Shown here: in pieces, positions 29,392-41,016 of the stretch | How the letters are laid out: every line of letters starts with the position of its first letter | How positions within the stretch are numbered: position 1 is the stretch's first letter | Assembly (NCBI GenBank): GCA_030220185.1 | Contig: JASPKZ010002337.1 | Span: forward strand, 2,389,501 to 2,453,500 | DNA: 64,000 nt | Source: Diploptera punctata | Lineage: Eukaryota; Arthropoda; Insecta; Blattodea; Blaberidae | Direction: 5' to 3' | Notes under the pieces: generated by a model | Databases searched by the model: none | What the model was told of the DNA's origin: nothing | What the model saw: only the letters and a program-made list of their open reading frames with translations | Program-made: the position numbers and the translations under genes

Positions 29392-29654
29392 AGAATTTTT
29401 CTCTTCAAATATAATTTATCCTTCTATGAGAAGTGTTAAATTAATAATAAAATCGTCAATACCTTTTCATTACTCAAATAAACAATCAAGTTGAATGAAA
29501 CAACATGGAAACAGAAGAACTTAAAAAAAATGTGCTTTACTAAATTCACATTTTAATTGAGGTAAAAAAATTGGGGTAATTTAAAAGTTTAAGTTACATC
29601 TTTGATCAGCAGAAAAAGGTATGTAAGTGAAAATAGTGAATTTTTCAGGAGAAA

Positions 29655-30370
29655 TAACATACAATAGGATGTAACATTATGAGGTCCTTCTTAATAAATA
29701 AGGTGAATCTGTTACATCTTACTGCATAAAAAGTTGAGTTATTTTGGGCATGTTTCAATATGCCTGCATATATCATCTTCAGCTTGTACGAACTATTGAA
29801 TTTTACGCTGTTGGCCCTGGATGTCGATTCTCAGTCCATTTTCTGGTGGACCAAAGAACTTGCAAAATAAGTCCCTCTCCCCAGGAATTTCAAAATTCAT
29901 GATTTATACATCCAGAAGAACAGGGATAGAATCATGACTTATGAAATTCCCGGGAAGAGGGATTTGATCTATAAACTCTTCGGTCCACAAAAGATGGAAT
30001 GGGAGTCAACATCCAGGGCCAACAACATAAAATTCAACAGTCTGGAAAAGTTTAACTAATACATGTAGGAAATAACACCATGAGGTTTCTTTTCATTATT
30101 AATGAGTTGGTTATTTTGAGGGAGCAGAAATAAACTTACACAAAATGGACAACCGCAAAGCAAGAGTTGGAATGCATCAACAATGTCGCACAAAAGAGAC
30201 AAAACTAGGTCTGCTTAAAAAAAAAAAATGAGGTGAGTCAAAATAACCAACTCAATAATAGACTGGACAAGCTGAAGATGATACCCAGGCATGTTGAATG
30301 TCCAAAAGAACTCAACTTTTTATGAGGCAAGATGTAACAGATTCACCTTATTTATTTTTCAGAAGAAGAC
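29655..30370. mobile_element. Penelope-like element with a nested second copy
   Basis: Left terminus GGATGTAACATTATGAGG; outer arms 29690-29790 and 30263-30360 (AACTTTTTATGAGGCAAGATG). The interior holds endonuclease-tail sequence in both orientations (AATTCCCGGGAAGAGGG). A second element begins at about 30066 (TAGGAAATAACACCATGAGG) and ends near 30262. The left-arm minus strand has CUGAAGA (29770-29776) followed by a stem and GAAACATGCC. Confidence 0.6.
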
Positions 30371-30659
30371 TTTTTTATTAATTTTCAACAGAACTGATAT
30401 GTAAAATGGCAATACAAGTATTATCATTCACCTACCAGAATGGCATCATTTCAGATTTCATTTATGTGCTTAGACCATAACATATTCACCAACTTATAAA
30501 TTAAATGTAATATCAAAATCACAATTTTTACTTATGTGCTTTTCTTGCCAACCAAAGATTTATTTAAATTAGTACATGGAATCAAAGGGCTGCTTCAAGT
30601 AGGATAAATTAGAATATTTTTAAACCTCTTTACTTTTAAAGCTCTGCTAAAAATTTCTA

Positions 30660-31460
30660 CATAAAAGGTTACTAACTTACTGGGCACTATCGAACCCATA
30701 GTTCATGGTAGCATGGACATAATATCTCCATACATCCTTATCCTGAGCTGTTTTCCACTCATTCCTTGAATAAATAATCCACTTCCCCCAAATCATAGTT
30801 TATGTTATTCTCCCAGCTCATTCCATTCTTGGCCTACCTATTGGGTACTTTCCTTCTGGTTTTCTTACAAGGAGCTTCCATGCTCCTCTTCATTCTACAT
30901 CATATTTTGTTAAAGATATTTTGAAAATAAATAAAAACTCAATGTTTCTGATTTCAAAATAGAGATTGTTGGACAATTAATTCTGAACCGGATGGGGTTA
31001 AGGGAATGGATTTTGGAGATATGATTGGGTTCAGTTGAGGGGACAAAGACTAGTGGAGAACTTTAGAGATTGCAGTATTGAAGCTACGGATTCCTTCCAT
31101 AATCCGTATAATTGGTTAATAATATCACATTCAAAATTTTCCTTTTTTTGTAACATTAACTCTCATACATCCCCATCTTCAGCTAATGTTTCCTAGTCGT
31201 TCCCTGTATATTTCCACCTCCTTCAAATCATGGTTAACATTATTCTACCAAATCATTCTTGGCATATCTAATGGGTGCATTCCCTCTGGTTTTCCTACAA
31301 GAAGTTTCTATGTGTCTCTTTCAATCACAATCCATATTACAAGTTCTACCTATCGCAGTCTATGAGATTCAACTGTTCTTATATTTATTTATTATTCCGG
31401 CTTTTACAATGAATATACATTTTTCCAGTACCCATGTTCACAGTTAACTACACATTTGAT
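30660..31460 (-). mobile_element. Two decayed LINE 3' ends (19.4-kb family)
   Basis: 30667-30900 repeats the GGCACTATCGAACCCATAG...CATGGACATAA 3' end; 31145-31455 repeats the TCATACATCCC...GGTTTTCCTACAAGAAG part. Both are heavily mutated minus-strand copies. Confidence 0.6.
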
Positions 31461-31494
31461 TCAACACATTTTTCCATTCTTGTCTGTTCATCCA

Positions 31495-31700
31495 TATATC
31501 TTCTTCTATTTCTCATTCCCTCTTAGTTTCATTGATTCCCTGAATCCATGTAATATTTGGTCTACCCTTCTTTTTTCTTCCCTGTGGTTCCCAATCCATG
31601 ATTATCTTAGGTAGTCTTCCTTCTTCCATCCTTCCGTACCAATTTAATTGTGTCTTCTTTATAAAATCTAATATTGAATATTGTATCATCATCATCATCA
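31495..31700 (-). mobile_element. LINE 3' end with CAT microsatellite
   Basis: The minus strand encodes LNWYGRMEEGRLPKIIMDWE and GRKKKGRPNITWIQGINETK, matching the 3' end at 44.45-44.64 kb. The N-side is followed by a (ATC)n tract at 31684-31703. Confidence 0.65.
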
Positions 31701-31719
31701 TCATAGTACATTCACGAAT

Positions 31720-33000
31720 TTAGGCCATTTGTTGACCTGTTTCGGCCTCAAGAGAAACACCATCCAGAAGTCTTTTGAGTGGACGTCCTGGTCTTCTTCT
31801 TCCTGCAGGTTGATATCTTAACATTAGTTTGGGTATTCTGTGATCTTCCATTCGATGAACATGTTGTATCCATCTTGACTTATAATCAGAAATTTTGTTT
31901 TCTAAAGATTCCATGTGTAATTCTTCTAAGATGTCTTCATTTTTTTGTGATCTAGTAGTGTGTATCCTGCAGTCCTCCGAAGATATCTCATTTCAGCAGA
32001 TCTAAGTCTCTGTATATCCTTCTGTTTCAACGTCCATACTTCGCTACCATACAAAAGAGTTGGAAGAGCCAGTGTTTTATACACTTTCAGTCTTGAATGC
32101 TTTTGGACTAACTGTGGCTTGAAGATAGAATTTATTAACCCTAAAATTCTTAAAAATTTATATATTTTTGCATTTACATCCTTTTCTTCTTCATATGAGA
32201 TATTGCATCCTAGATATGTAAAATTATTCACCTGCTCCAAAATTTTATTGTCCAGTACAATTTTACTTCTGACAGGATTTACACCTTGAAATGCCATAAT
32301 TTTTGTTTTTTCTGTAGATATCTTTAATCCATATTCTTCTGTAATTTTGTTAAGTTCATACAGACCTTTCTGTAAATTATCTTTGGAATTTGCTATTATT
32401 ATTTGGTCATCTGCAAACAATAGGGTGTTTAATTTTCTATTTTCTGACATTCTTATTCCAAATTTATATGTTTTGTTCCAGCAACATATTACTTCATTGA
32501 TATAAATTGCAAAGAGTGTTGGGGATAGGGGGCAGCCTTGTCTCACACCACGATTTATAATTCCTTCTTCAGAACATCCGTTATTTAATTTAATCTTCAT
32601 GGTGTTGTCTTTGTAAATATTTTGTATGTTCTGCCGAAGTAAATTTGGTATATTTCTGCCTTCCAATATATTTAAGAGTTTTGATCTCTTGACTGTGTCG
32701 AATGCTTTTTCAAAATCTATGAAAGCAAAATGTGTTTCTAAGTTGAATTCTCTTCTTTTTTCAAGCAATAGTTTAACAGAAAATGCTGAATCAATACAAG
32801 ATCGTCCTTTCCTAAATCCATTTTGACATTCCATAAGGAATTTTTCACTGAAACTTTTCAATTTCCATTTAAAATGTCTGCATAAATTTTGTAGCATGTG
32901 TTTAACAAACTGATTCCCCTATAGTTGTCCATTTTTCTCTTGTCTCCTTTCTTGAACAGGGGTATAACAATGCTTGTCTTCCATTCTTGAATATTGTACC
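31720..33000 (-). mobile_element. LINE with the best-preserved reverse transcriptase
   Basis: The minus-strand reading frame 31926-32897 (323 codons) contains RT blocks in order: NGFRKGRSCIDSAF, FAFIDFEKAFDTV, VRQGCPLSPTLFAIY, TLLFADDQIIIANS (the FADD catalytic box), KTKIMAF, NFTYLGCNISY, and the tail LYGSEVWTLKQKDIQRLRSA. In another frame, 32880-32990 encodes the preceding block IVIPLFKKGDKRKMDNYRGI, so one frame break separates them. The 3' end 31720-31920 encodes IQHVHRMEDHRIPKLMLRYQ and GRRRPGRPLKR. No endonuclease domain is left (5' truncation). Clade not assigned. Confidence 0.85.
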
Positions 33001-33405
33001 TGCATTTTTTCTTTTATATATGAATTTCGGATTTTATCCTTCCTGGATATTCTTGAAGCACGTCTCCAGTAGTCTATTTCAGTGGCGAGTAATTTTTTTT
33101 TCATTTGTGCATTTAAAGCCCACACATCAGCTCCATAGGTAATAATGCTTCTGATTATTGTATTAAAAATAGTTTTTTTTGTTTCTTTGAAGATATGTTT
33201 GTCCCATACTATTCCATTTAGGGCAGATATAGCATACTTTCCTATATTGATCCTGTTTCTTGTTTTCCATCTTTAATAATTTTAATTCCCAAATACTTAT
33301 ATTCTTCAGTGTATTTAATTGTCCCTAAATTTTCTTCTAGTATTAAATCTTGTGGAAGATCCCCTATTGTCATATATCTAGATTTATCCATATTGTTCTT
33401 ATAAC
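33000..33405 (-). mobile_element. Second LINE fragment abutting the RT copy
   Basis: The minus strand encodes EEYKYLGIKIIKDGKQETG, then MWALNAQMKKKLLATEIDYW and RRASRISRKDKIRNSYIKEK, the post-RT region of a different LINE. Its 3' side is cut off at about 33000 where the RT-bearing copy begins. Confidence 0.65.
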
Positions 33406-33410
33406 ATAAA

Positions 33411-33680
33411 GGTAAAGTGATCCCACTACAGGCCCAGGAGGCCCTTCGGGTAGTAGGAGGTTTAAGGCTCCCACTTTTCTGGACAATCCACACTTGATGT
33501 CAGCCCTGCGTGATGGCTGCCTTTACCCCCAGAACAAGCATCTGGTACTCATTTCCATTAGAGACTGAGTCAACCCCAGGGACATGGTGTCGCCAGAAGG
33601 TTTGGGTCAGTTTAAAAATCCTGTTAAAATAATGTTAACCCTCGACCTTCCAGCTTGTAGCACAGTGGCTTAACCACTTT
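33411..33680 (-). mobile_element. SINE family A, copy 3
   Basis: Same body as at 4.6 and 19.1 kb (GTAAAGTGATCCCACTACAG at the left end). Part of the B-box region is replaced by TTAAAATAATGTTAACC. Confidence 0.7.
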
Positions 33681-33714
33681 TTTAAACATGAAATACAAAA
33701 ATAATTTTAAAATT

Positions 33715-33900
33715 GTTAGGAAGTAACATTATGAGGTTTAATTTAATAATTGAGTTTGTATTTTTTAACATTCTTACCTCATATGTTTGTTTTGTTCAAC
33801 AATAAGCTTTGAAACGATCATCCAACAAAACAAACATATGAAGTAAGAATGTTAAAAAATACAAACTCAATTATTAAATTAGAAAAATAATGTTAAACAT
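33715..33900. mobile_element. Minimal palindromic Penelope-like remnant
   Basis: Terminus AGGAAGTAACATTATGAGG; arms 33740-33800 and 33825-33885 (TAACATTCTTACCTCATATG mirrored) with a loop of about 25 nt containing GCTTTGAAACG. Confidence 0.6.
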
Positions 33901-33904
33901 AAAA

Positions 33905-36085
33905 ATTTGGAAGTTATAGATTAAAAGTATTTAACCCTTAAATTGGCGAAATAATAATTTCTCGTGTCGGTTATTTAAATTTTTCAGACTGTAATGAAAA
34001 CAGAATCATGTAAAACTGTAAGTTATTACTAGACCCCAGATTTGTACGCAAAATAAAATACTAAACATGCATGAAAACTGTATAAAATACACATCGTAAA
34101 TATGCAAGAACAGATTGTAATAAAATCAAATAAACTATTTGCTTTGTGGGTAATTTTAGTTTACTCTTGGCTGTACAGTAGAAAAGGAATGTTTTCATGA
34201 GGTTTTTTTGTGTGAAGCTCCTTCGTCTGTCATTCAAGAAGGGTTTATACAATAAAAATATCCTTTCTAAATCACATGATGTCACAGGAGCATGTGAAAA
34301 ACACTACAGTTCTTCTTCAGTGAAATCCTCTTCGGTTACAGTTTTTTCACTATCACCAGAGAGCATTTTGCTAATTTGACAAAATCTATTGTAACCAGAA
34401 TTTTTATTTAATACTTCACTAAGCTTATTAAATGTGATTTTAGCAATATTGTAATATTATTTCTCAAGGCCCACAGGTATTCCCCCTCTTACACAGATGT
34501 AAAAATATACACGTTATGCTTATATCCAATGGATTGCAGAGACTTCATTAATTTAAATAAATATTAATCAATAATTAATTAATTACCAGTAATTAGCTGA
34601 AGGGCTCTAGTTATTATTGTACATTATTGTGTAATTTCTACTCATTTGTTTTTCAATTGTTTTATAAACAATGATAAATAAATGAAATTAATGTATCTTA
34701 TATAGGATACATTGTCAATTTAAGGGTTAAGGAAATCTACTTAAATAAAAGAATATAGTGCCTGAAAAATATTATAAGTTAACATTATCATAATTAATAG
34801 TGCTCTATATTTCATTTAATTATCTTTAATACTTCAATAAATTAAGGATACAGGGGAAAAAAACAGGTAATATCTGTCCAGCCTTAGAAAGACACTTCAG
34901 GAAAATAAATGGGCGGGTAATCTAGGAAGCACGTGACTGCTGCAGTTACTGTGATTTGTTCATGACCAAAGCACAGTTCAGCGGAAGCGAAAAAATAGAT
35001 CATGTACTCGATTAATATAATTACATATTTAAAGCTATATATGTCAACTATAGTTGATCAGAAAACAGTATATAGGCCTGCCTACATATTTCTTCGAAGG
35101 TCAGAGACTAACTAAAAATTTGCATTTGTTTGAAACTGAATGATTCTTGAGAAGAAGTTGAATGTCAGTTACAAATATGGCAGCTGTCGGGTAGTTTATG
35201 TTAACTCGGTTATTTTAATTAAAGGTTTGATTTGAATTAATTTGTTTAAAATTAACAATTATAATTTAATTACTTTTCGACATACCACTGTAAATTTTAA
35301 TACAACCTGCAACATTAAAAATTGAAACAATTGTTGTGCATTAAATTTATCAGTTTGTAACGAACAGCTGACAGAGCTCGTCTGCATTCCTACATGAAGT
35401 AATGCATTCGGAAATTAAATGTCAAAGTGTGCATCTTACGTTGGACAGAGAATAGTTACTTTTTCATGAAATCCGGAAAATGAATTTAATATTTAAAGGA
35501 AGTTAGAGTGTTGAAACCATGATCTGCAATAATACTACAAATGTAAGGCGAGTCATAAATTAATCTAACTCATAATAACTAGAAAATGGGCTTTTAATAT
35601 TGTATAACATTTCTGCTTCCAGATCTATTTCACACTTTAAAAAATAGTCCTTTCCGCTGAGAATCTAATGGCACCTCAAAAACCCCTTCATAAAAATAAG
35701 ATACATACCCGGTGCTTTTCATGTACTTTTCAAATATAAAGGTTTAAAAATATTCTAAAATATAAGCACTGCAAAGTACCTTTTTTTTTTTGGGTTCGTT
35801 AACATTTTAAGTTATAATTCTCAAAATAATTTATCTACATTTCCACACATTAAACTTCCCCTGCAAGCTAAAATAAAATTGTAGAATATTGGTTCAATGA
35901 TATTTATTTTTATATAATTAAATAATATAAAATATTTAATTAATGAAAATTATTTGTTCAATTTATTGTGTGTTTTGGAGGCAGATAATAATAAACACCA
36001 ACTAGATGCTTATTTTTAAATTAATGGTGATTTCTGAAATCAGTATATTTCCTATTCCTTCCTTCAACATTCTACCTAATCAAAA
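33905..36085. other. Longest stretch without recognised repeats
   Basis: About 2.2 kb of AT-rich DNA with no terminal repeats, tRNA-like boxes or coding resemblance. 34.88-35.45 kb is slightly richer in C and G and contains CACGTGAC and GGGCGG words, so an unannotated promoter or non-coding exon is possible, but I see nothing decisive. Confidence 0.4.
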
Positions 36086-36089
36086 TTTG

Positions 36090-36420
36090 TAGGAAGTAAA
36101 ATTATGAGGTGTTAGTAATTAAATATTATTATTACACCGCATCTCATATATAATTTTCTTTTTTAAGAACAAGTTTTGGATAAACTAATAATCCTCCATC
36201 TTCAGTTTGTACTTGACTACTGTTTTGTCGTAGGTAATTCAATGTTTTCTCCTCCATCTGTTTGTAGATTGATGAACCTCCAAATCAGATCAAATTCTCT
36301 AGGAATTTTAAAATTGATTAATTGAATAGTTGCCCCAAAAAGAGATCTATCCCACAAACTACAAATTGTTAGGAAAACTAAAAAAAAAATGTATAATATT
36401 CATGTTGAGGCTATTACCTT
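36090..36420 (-). mobile_element. Penelope-like element, left part
   Basis: AGGAAGTAAAATTATGAGGTG terminus, arm ACACCGCATCTCATATATAA, CATCTTCAGTTTG, then minus-strand endonuclease tail (CTAGGAATTTTAAAATTG). The corresponding right part lies at 39395-39695, so later insertions, including the mariner element and LINE DNA, separate the halves. Confidence 0.6.
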
Positions 36421-36434
36421 TATTATATCATATA

Positions 36435-37756
36435 CGAGGGCGGATCGGAAAGTAACGCACAATAATTTTTTTCTGCCTTGGTATTGCAGCTAGAATGTTG
36501 AAATTTCACAGAGATATAGTTTGAAGTTTTCACTACAGATGGTATTTTTTTCTCAGGTGCACCTCTTGCGAGAGAAGCTTGAACTATGCAACAAAGATGG
36601 CGCGCATGCTACAGTCGTCCACCTGTGAGGAACAGAGAAGTGTTGTTCGATTTTTGTGGGCCAAAGGGCATAAACCCAGTGAAATTCACAGGGACATGCG
36701 TGGCGTGTATGGGGATGATTGTATGGACCGTAGCAATGTCTCCAGGTGGTGCACATTCTTCCAAGAGGGACGCGTGAACCTTAGTGATTCGCCACGCTCT
36801 GGCCGGCCGACAACAGCAGCAATCCCGCAGAATGTCAGAGGCATTGAGGCGGCAATTCTGAACGACCGGCGTGTGCAACTGCGAGCCTTATCGCAGAAGT
36901 TCAACATTTCCTATGGTGCAGTGTACGATATTGTTCATGAAAATTTGAAATTCCGTAAAGTTAGTGCTCGCTGGGTGCCTAAGAACCTGACAGACGACCA
37001 CAAGGGCCAGCGAATGATGGCAAGCTTGGACCACTTAACGCGGTACACACCGCACAAGGACATGACTTTCTGGAAGGAATCGTCACAGGTGATGAGTCGT
37101 GGGCATACCACTACACGCCCGAAACAAAGCAGGCATCAATGGAGTGGAAACATGCTGGTTCCCCAGTAAAGAAAAAATTCAAAGTGACTCAATCTGCCAG
37201 GAAAGTGCTTGTGACAGTGTTCTGGGATATGCATGGTGTTTTATTGGTGGACTTTGCTGAACACGGGACCACTGTGAATGCTGCGGCCTACATTAAAACT
37301 TTGGTGAAGTTGCGTCGTGCCATTAGTGACAAACGTCACAACATTAACGTTAAACTTCTTCATGACAATGCTCGCCCCCATGTTGCTGCTGTCGTTCGTC
37401 AGAAAATCGCCGAATTTGGTTGGGAGGTGCTCCAGCATCCACCATACAGTCCGGATCTTGCACCATCGGACTTTCATCTGTTTGGTCCCATGAAGAAATT
37501 CCTGGCCGGCAAACGCTTTGAGACAGATGTGGAAGTGAAATCAGCAGTGTGCAGATGGCTACACTCCAACCAAATGGACTTCTACGAACAGGGCATATTG
37601 AAACTGGTAACACGATGGGAAAAATGTGTTGAGAAAGTTGGTGATTATGTCGAAAAGTAGGTAAAAGATGTAAGTTCATTTGTGATTTTTTTCCTTTTTT
37701 TTACTATTAAACTTTTTAAAAAAAATTATTGTGTGTTACTTTGCGATCCGCCCTCG
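36435..37756 (+). mobile_element. mariner transposon, nearly complete
   Basis: TA on both sides (36433-36434, 37757-37758). Terminal inverted repeats of about 38 bp begin CGAGGGCGGATCG and differ at about two positions. Length 1,322 bp, typical of mariner. One transposase gene with a single frame break. Confidence 0.95.
36579..37660 (+). pseudogene. mariner transposase (DD34D), one frame break
   Basis: Cuts and pastes the surrounding element as a dimer bound to its inverted repeats. The N-terminus has the paired helix-turn-helix region (EEQRSVVRFLWAKGHKPSEI and later RALSQKFNISYGAVYDI) and the linker motif WVPKNL. The catalytic triad is complete: Asp in GDESW (37091), Asp in HDNARPH (37364), Asp in YSPDLAPSD (37469), with exactly 34 residues between the last two. 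The span from the ATG to TAG is 1,082 nt, one base short of a whole number of codons; the break lies at about 37050-37070, just before GDESW. With the break, no full product of about 360 residues can be made. No other disabling change is visible, so the copy is fairly young. Confidence 0.92.
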
Positions 37757-37759
37757 TAT

Positions 37760-38280
37760 ATTTTAATCTCTCATCCTATTGGAATTATATACAGCCAATT
37801 TGAATGCAAAATAACAATTTAATACACAATTGAGTGCAAAAGTGATCTATCTCTATAGAGTGGAAAAATGATCTAACACATATTTAACTAAAAATGCTAT
37901 AATAAGAAATAGAAAATACATATTGAACACTAATTCAGTTAGAAAATTTTCTACATTAATCAGTTTTCAGTATTTATTTTCCATTTAATGTTATTTTGTT
38001 ACATTCTTTGCATCTTTCTTATTTTCACTCAATTTCTCTAAGGTTCTAATTAGAATTCATGGAACTGTGGTGGAATGAATTTGCACATGTACAGTAATTG
38101 TTTTTCTACACTGCTATTAATGACTTGACTATTTTATTACATATAGATCACTATTCGCTTGAAAACCAATTTTAAAAAATAAATAAGATATGGAAGAGAG
38201 TATGGAAATTTTACATGCACCATGCCAGGATACTCACCGGATAGATCATTAATCCACTGAAAACTCAACTTTTGAATTTT
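37760..38280. other. No recognised feature
   Basis: AT-rich sequence right of the mariner. No gene or repeat end identified. Confidence 0.35.
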
Positions 38281-38629
38281 TGTGGGTTATATCTTTTTTT
38301 GGGGGCAACTATTCAATTATTCTTTTTTTTCAAATGTAGATCTTTTCCCAAACTATGAACTTGCCTTGAGGCAAAAATTAATTAAGAAAATGGAAAAAGC
38401 CTAAAGAATACTCCATCATGTCTCACATATGTGCTAACAAAGGAACAATTCTTCATAGAAGAAATACATCAAGGCCTGCTTCTATCTACATGGAACTAAT
38501 GCAAGAAGTTAACCAGAAGAAAAAAAAAAAATGGCTGGATTTCTTCTCCATGGAAGTGATGATCTTACTCAACAGACACCATCACAAGATTTGCCAGACA
38601 GAGAAATACCAGAAGAAAAGTGCAAGTGC

Positions 38630-39295
38630 AAACCATCATCATCATCGGCTTGATGGTCCTTTTAGTTTGACCCTAGCCTCCCTCATAACAAACATCCATT
38701 CTCTTCGGTCAGTGGCCTTATTTCTCCAATTTGTTATGTCAATCTTCTATAGGTCCACCTGTACATCGTCCATCCATCGTAACCTAGGCTCCATCCAGCT
38801 TAGCATTTTATATCATCCTGGACAAACATGTCTCGTTCATTCTGCAAACATGGCCCAACCATTTGATAGTCTAATTTTAATATCTATAACTATATCGTTA
38901 TCTTTATATATGTCATATATTTCCTGGTTAGTTCTTATTCTCCAGGTACCCTTATCCTTAATTGGACCATATATTTTTCTTAAGATCTTTCTCTCCCAGG
39001 TGGTAAGTCTTGTAGCAGTTCTTTCTGATATGGTCCAGGATTCACTGTCATACACTACAACAGGTTTAATAATTGTTCTATATATTCTTATTTTAATTTT
39101 CTTAGATACATATTTAGATAATATAATTTTGTTCAGAGATCTTAAACATCGGTTACCTGCTGCTAGTTTTTCTTTTATTTCAGTTAATATATCATTATTT
39201 CTGGATATCATGGATCCTAGGTATTTAAAATTCTGTACTTCTTCATATGTCGCTCCATTTAATATTCTGTTAAAGTGGATCAAAATGTGACCGAT
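38630..39295 (-). mobile_element. LINE C-terminal fragment
   Basis: Minus-strand frame 38837-39334 encodes FKYLGSMISRNNDILTEIKE, NRCLRSLNKIILSKYVSKK, SESWTISERTATRLTTWERK and ILRKIYGPIKDKGTWRIRTN; 38640-38830 continues with the GHILR-like 3' end. The start of the ORF is at or beyond the truncation. Confidence 0.75.
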
Positions 39296-39394
39296 ATCAT
39301 GTAATGTGGTGCAAAAAAAAAAAAGTAAATTCACTTACAGACTTCTGTAAAACTTAAAAGTGAACAAGAAACATCCACATTGTGTGGTATCTTC

Positions 39395-39700
39395 CCTTTT
39401 ATTATAAAAAGGTAAAGAACCCACAATTTGGGAAAATATCTACATTAAAAAAAAAAAGGAGCAATTAACGAATTTTAAAATTGCTAGGAAATGTGATTTG
39501 ATTTATAGGGTTCATCAGTCTACCGATAGATGGAAGAGTAAACATTGAATAATCAATCACAAAATAATAGTTGAATACAAAGTGAAGATGGAGTATTATT
39601 AGTTCCTCCACAACTGGTCTTAAAAAGAAGACTAAATATAAGGTACGGTGTAATTTTAACAATAATAAATTCAACCTGATTTTGATTATGGCTGTTACTT
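39395..39700 (+). mobile_element. Penelope-like element, right part
   Basis: Plus-strand endonuclease tail (TTGCTAGGAAATGTGATTTG), GTGAAGATGGAG, arm AAATATAAGGTACGGTGTAA, terminus AACCTGATTTTGATTATG. Counterpart of 36090-36420. Confidence 0.55.
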
Positions 39701-39781
39701 CAAAAATAGAATAAAGAAAAAGGAAGTACGTATAATGCCCCCACAAAACATTACCATCTTCAAGTTGTCAGATTGCTGATT

Positions 39782-39880
39782 ACAGCAAACTCCCGATTGT
39801 CCGTGTTAATCGGGACTGAGATATGCACGGAAAATCGAAAATGAATAATCCAATTAAGTTATTTGGCGCCGTGGAAGTAG
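39782..39880. repeat. Single end of a Tigger-like DNA transposon
   Basis: CAGCAAACTCCCGATTGTCC followed by TAATCGGGACTGAGAT resembles the terminal inverted repeat style of Tigger/pogo elements. The partner end is not found. Confidence 0.35.
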
Positions 39881-40065
39881 ATCAGAAATTTATTTACCAA
39901 CTTTAACATTACTTACTTACAACAAATATTCATAAAATGATATATTAAATGTATTTAGGTGTGAGTCGTAATTACCATTAATTTATTTTACTCGTAAATA
40001 TGAAAAAAAAGTGGGACCATTTCCTGTCATGATCACTCTGGTTACAACTGTTATTCAAAATGGCC

Positions 40066-40185
40066 GTGGTAACCAGTGATAACTACACTGTTAACCACCC
40101 ATAACCAGTGATAACACAAATAATCAGTGATAACCATACTAGTTACTACCGATAACCACACTACTAACAAGCGATTAACCCAGCC
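40066..40185. repeat. Degenerate minisatellite
   Basis: Imperfect tandem array built on AACCAGTGATAAC with variable spacers (TACACTGTTAACCACCC, ACAAATAATCAGTGATAACC, and so on), at least five copies. Confidence 0.65.
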
Positions 40186-40659
40186 ACAGCATATCTGTGG
40201 TTTCAACAATAAAGCTCTGCCGATAACAGTTCTGTAACAACAAACTTTCAGTGACCCACACAATGGAAATTTCTGAAATTGTATTGTATTCTCAGAATGT
40301 TGGTTGGTACCATTAAACGCATTAGGGGAGGGGGTTGTGCTAGTTTATAAGCACCGTTCACAGTAGCATGTTTAAAAATAAAGAATTTTTTCATAACAAT
40401 ACAAAATACAGTAAAAAGATTCATGCCTGGATAATCTACAAACTGGGCAATATGCATATGGATAATTGGGAGTTTGCTATACCATTATATTTCTCCAAGG
40501 CACAGGATTATTAGCAAATATCAACACATGCCAACTCGAAAATTTTAGTCTTCAGGAATCAAGGGGGAAAAAAAAAATTCAACATTCTAGCATTATTGTA
40601 AACAATAAACAAATTTCTCAATGTTTTTTTTACATTTACATTAAAGGACAAATTAATAT

Positions 40660-40750
40660 TTAAGAGAAAAATGTAAGGCTAAACAGGGATTTGAACCCAA
40701 GATCTCTGGTTTTCCATACCAATAAGCTATCTAGGCTCCTGATTTAGATA
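40660..40750 (-). repeat. Degenerate tRNA-cassette
   Basis: AAGAGAAAAATGTAAGGCTAAAC flank and, on the minus strand, B box GGTTCAAATCC with an anticodon-arm-like GGTATGGAAAACC. Aligns with the tRNA-unit core. Confidence 0.45.
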
Positions 40751-41016
40751 GAAAAGGATAAACAGAAAAAAACTGCAATTTCAAGTAACTTGTCCTACAA
40801 TCTAGATATGAAAGAAAACATTTAAAACCTATAAGAATCAAATGAATCATGAATTCTTCTTACTTCATATATCTATGTTTAACACAGAACTGCAGTAAAA
40901 AACTGTTAAAAAACATAGATATATGGGGTAAGAAGAATTCATGATTAATTTGATTCTTATTAATTAAATAAAAATAAAACAGTTTTATTTGATTTTCATA
41001 TTTATTATATAATTCA

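Larger units (their letters stand above)
28397..29458. mobile_element. tRNA-unit array 4 (large near-perfect palindrome)
   Basis: 1,062-bp insert flanked by the 14-bp direct repeat ATACCTTTTCATTA (28383-28396 and 29459-29472). Two complete minus units (304-bp period), a 30-nt start of a third, then a direct switch to plus orientation. The arms of about 404 bp, 28652-29055 and 29057-29458, appear to be perfect or near-perfect reverse complements. Units are almost identical, so this looks young. Confidence 0.88.

Noticed and set aside
35140..35230. ATGGCAGCTGTCGGG start-like context after a slightly GC-richer stretch
   Set aside because: A stop follows after five codons and no splice donor of quality is placed to rescue it.
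36609..37679. Minus-strand open frames across the mariner
   Set aside because: Antisense of the transposase; GC-rich coding sequence lowers stop frequency on the other strand.
38418..39290. 290-codon open frame on the plus strand
   Set aside because: It is the antisense of a LINE reverse-transcriptase tail on the minus strand, which shows real conserved blocks.
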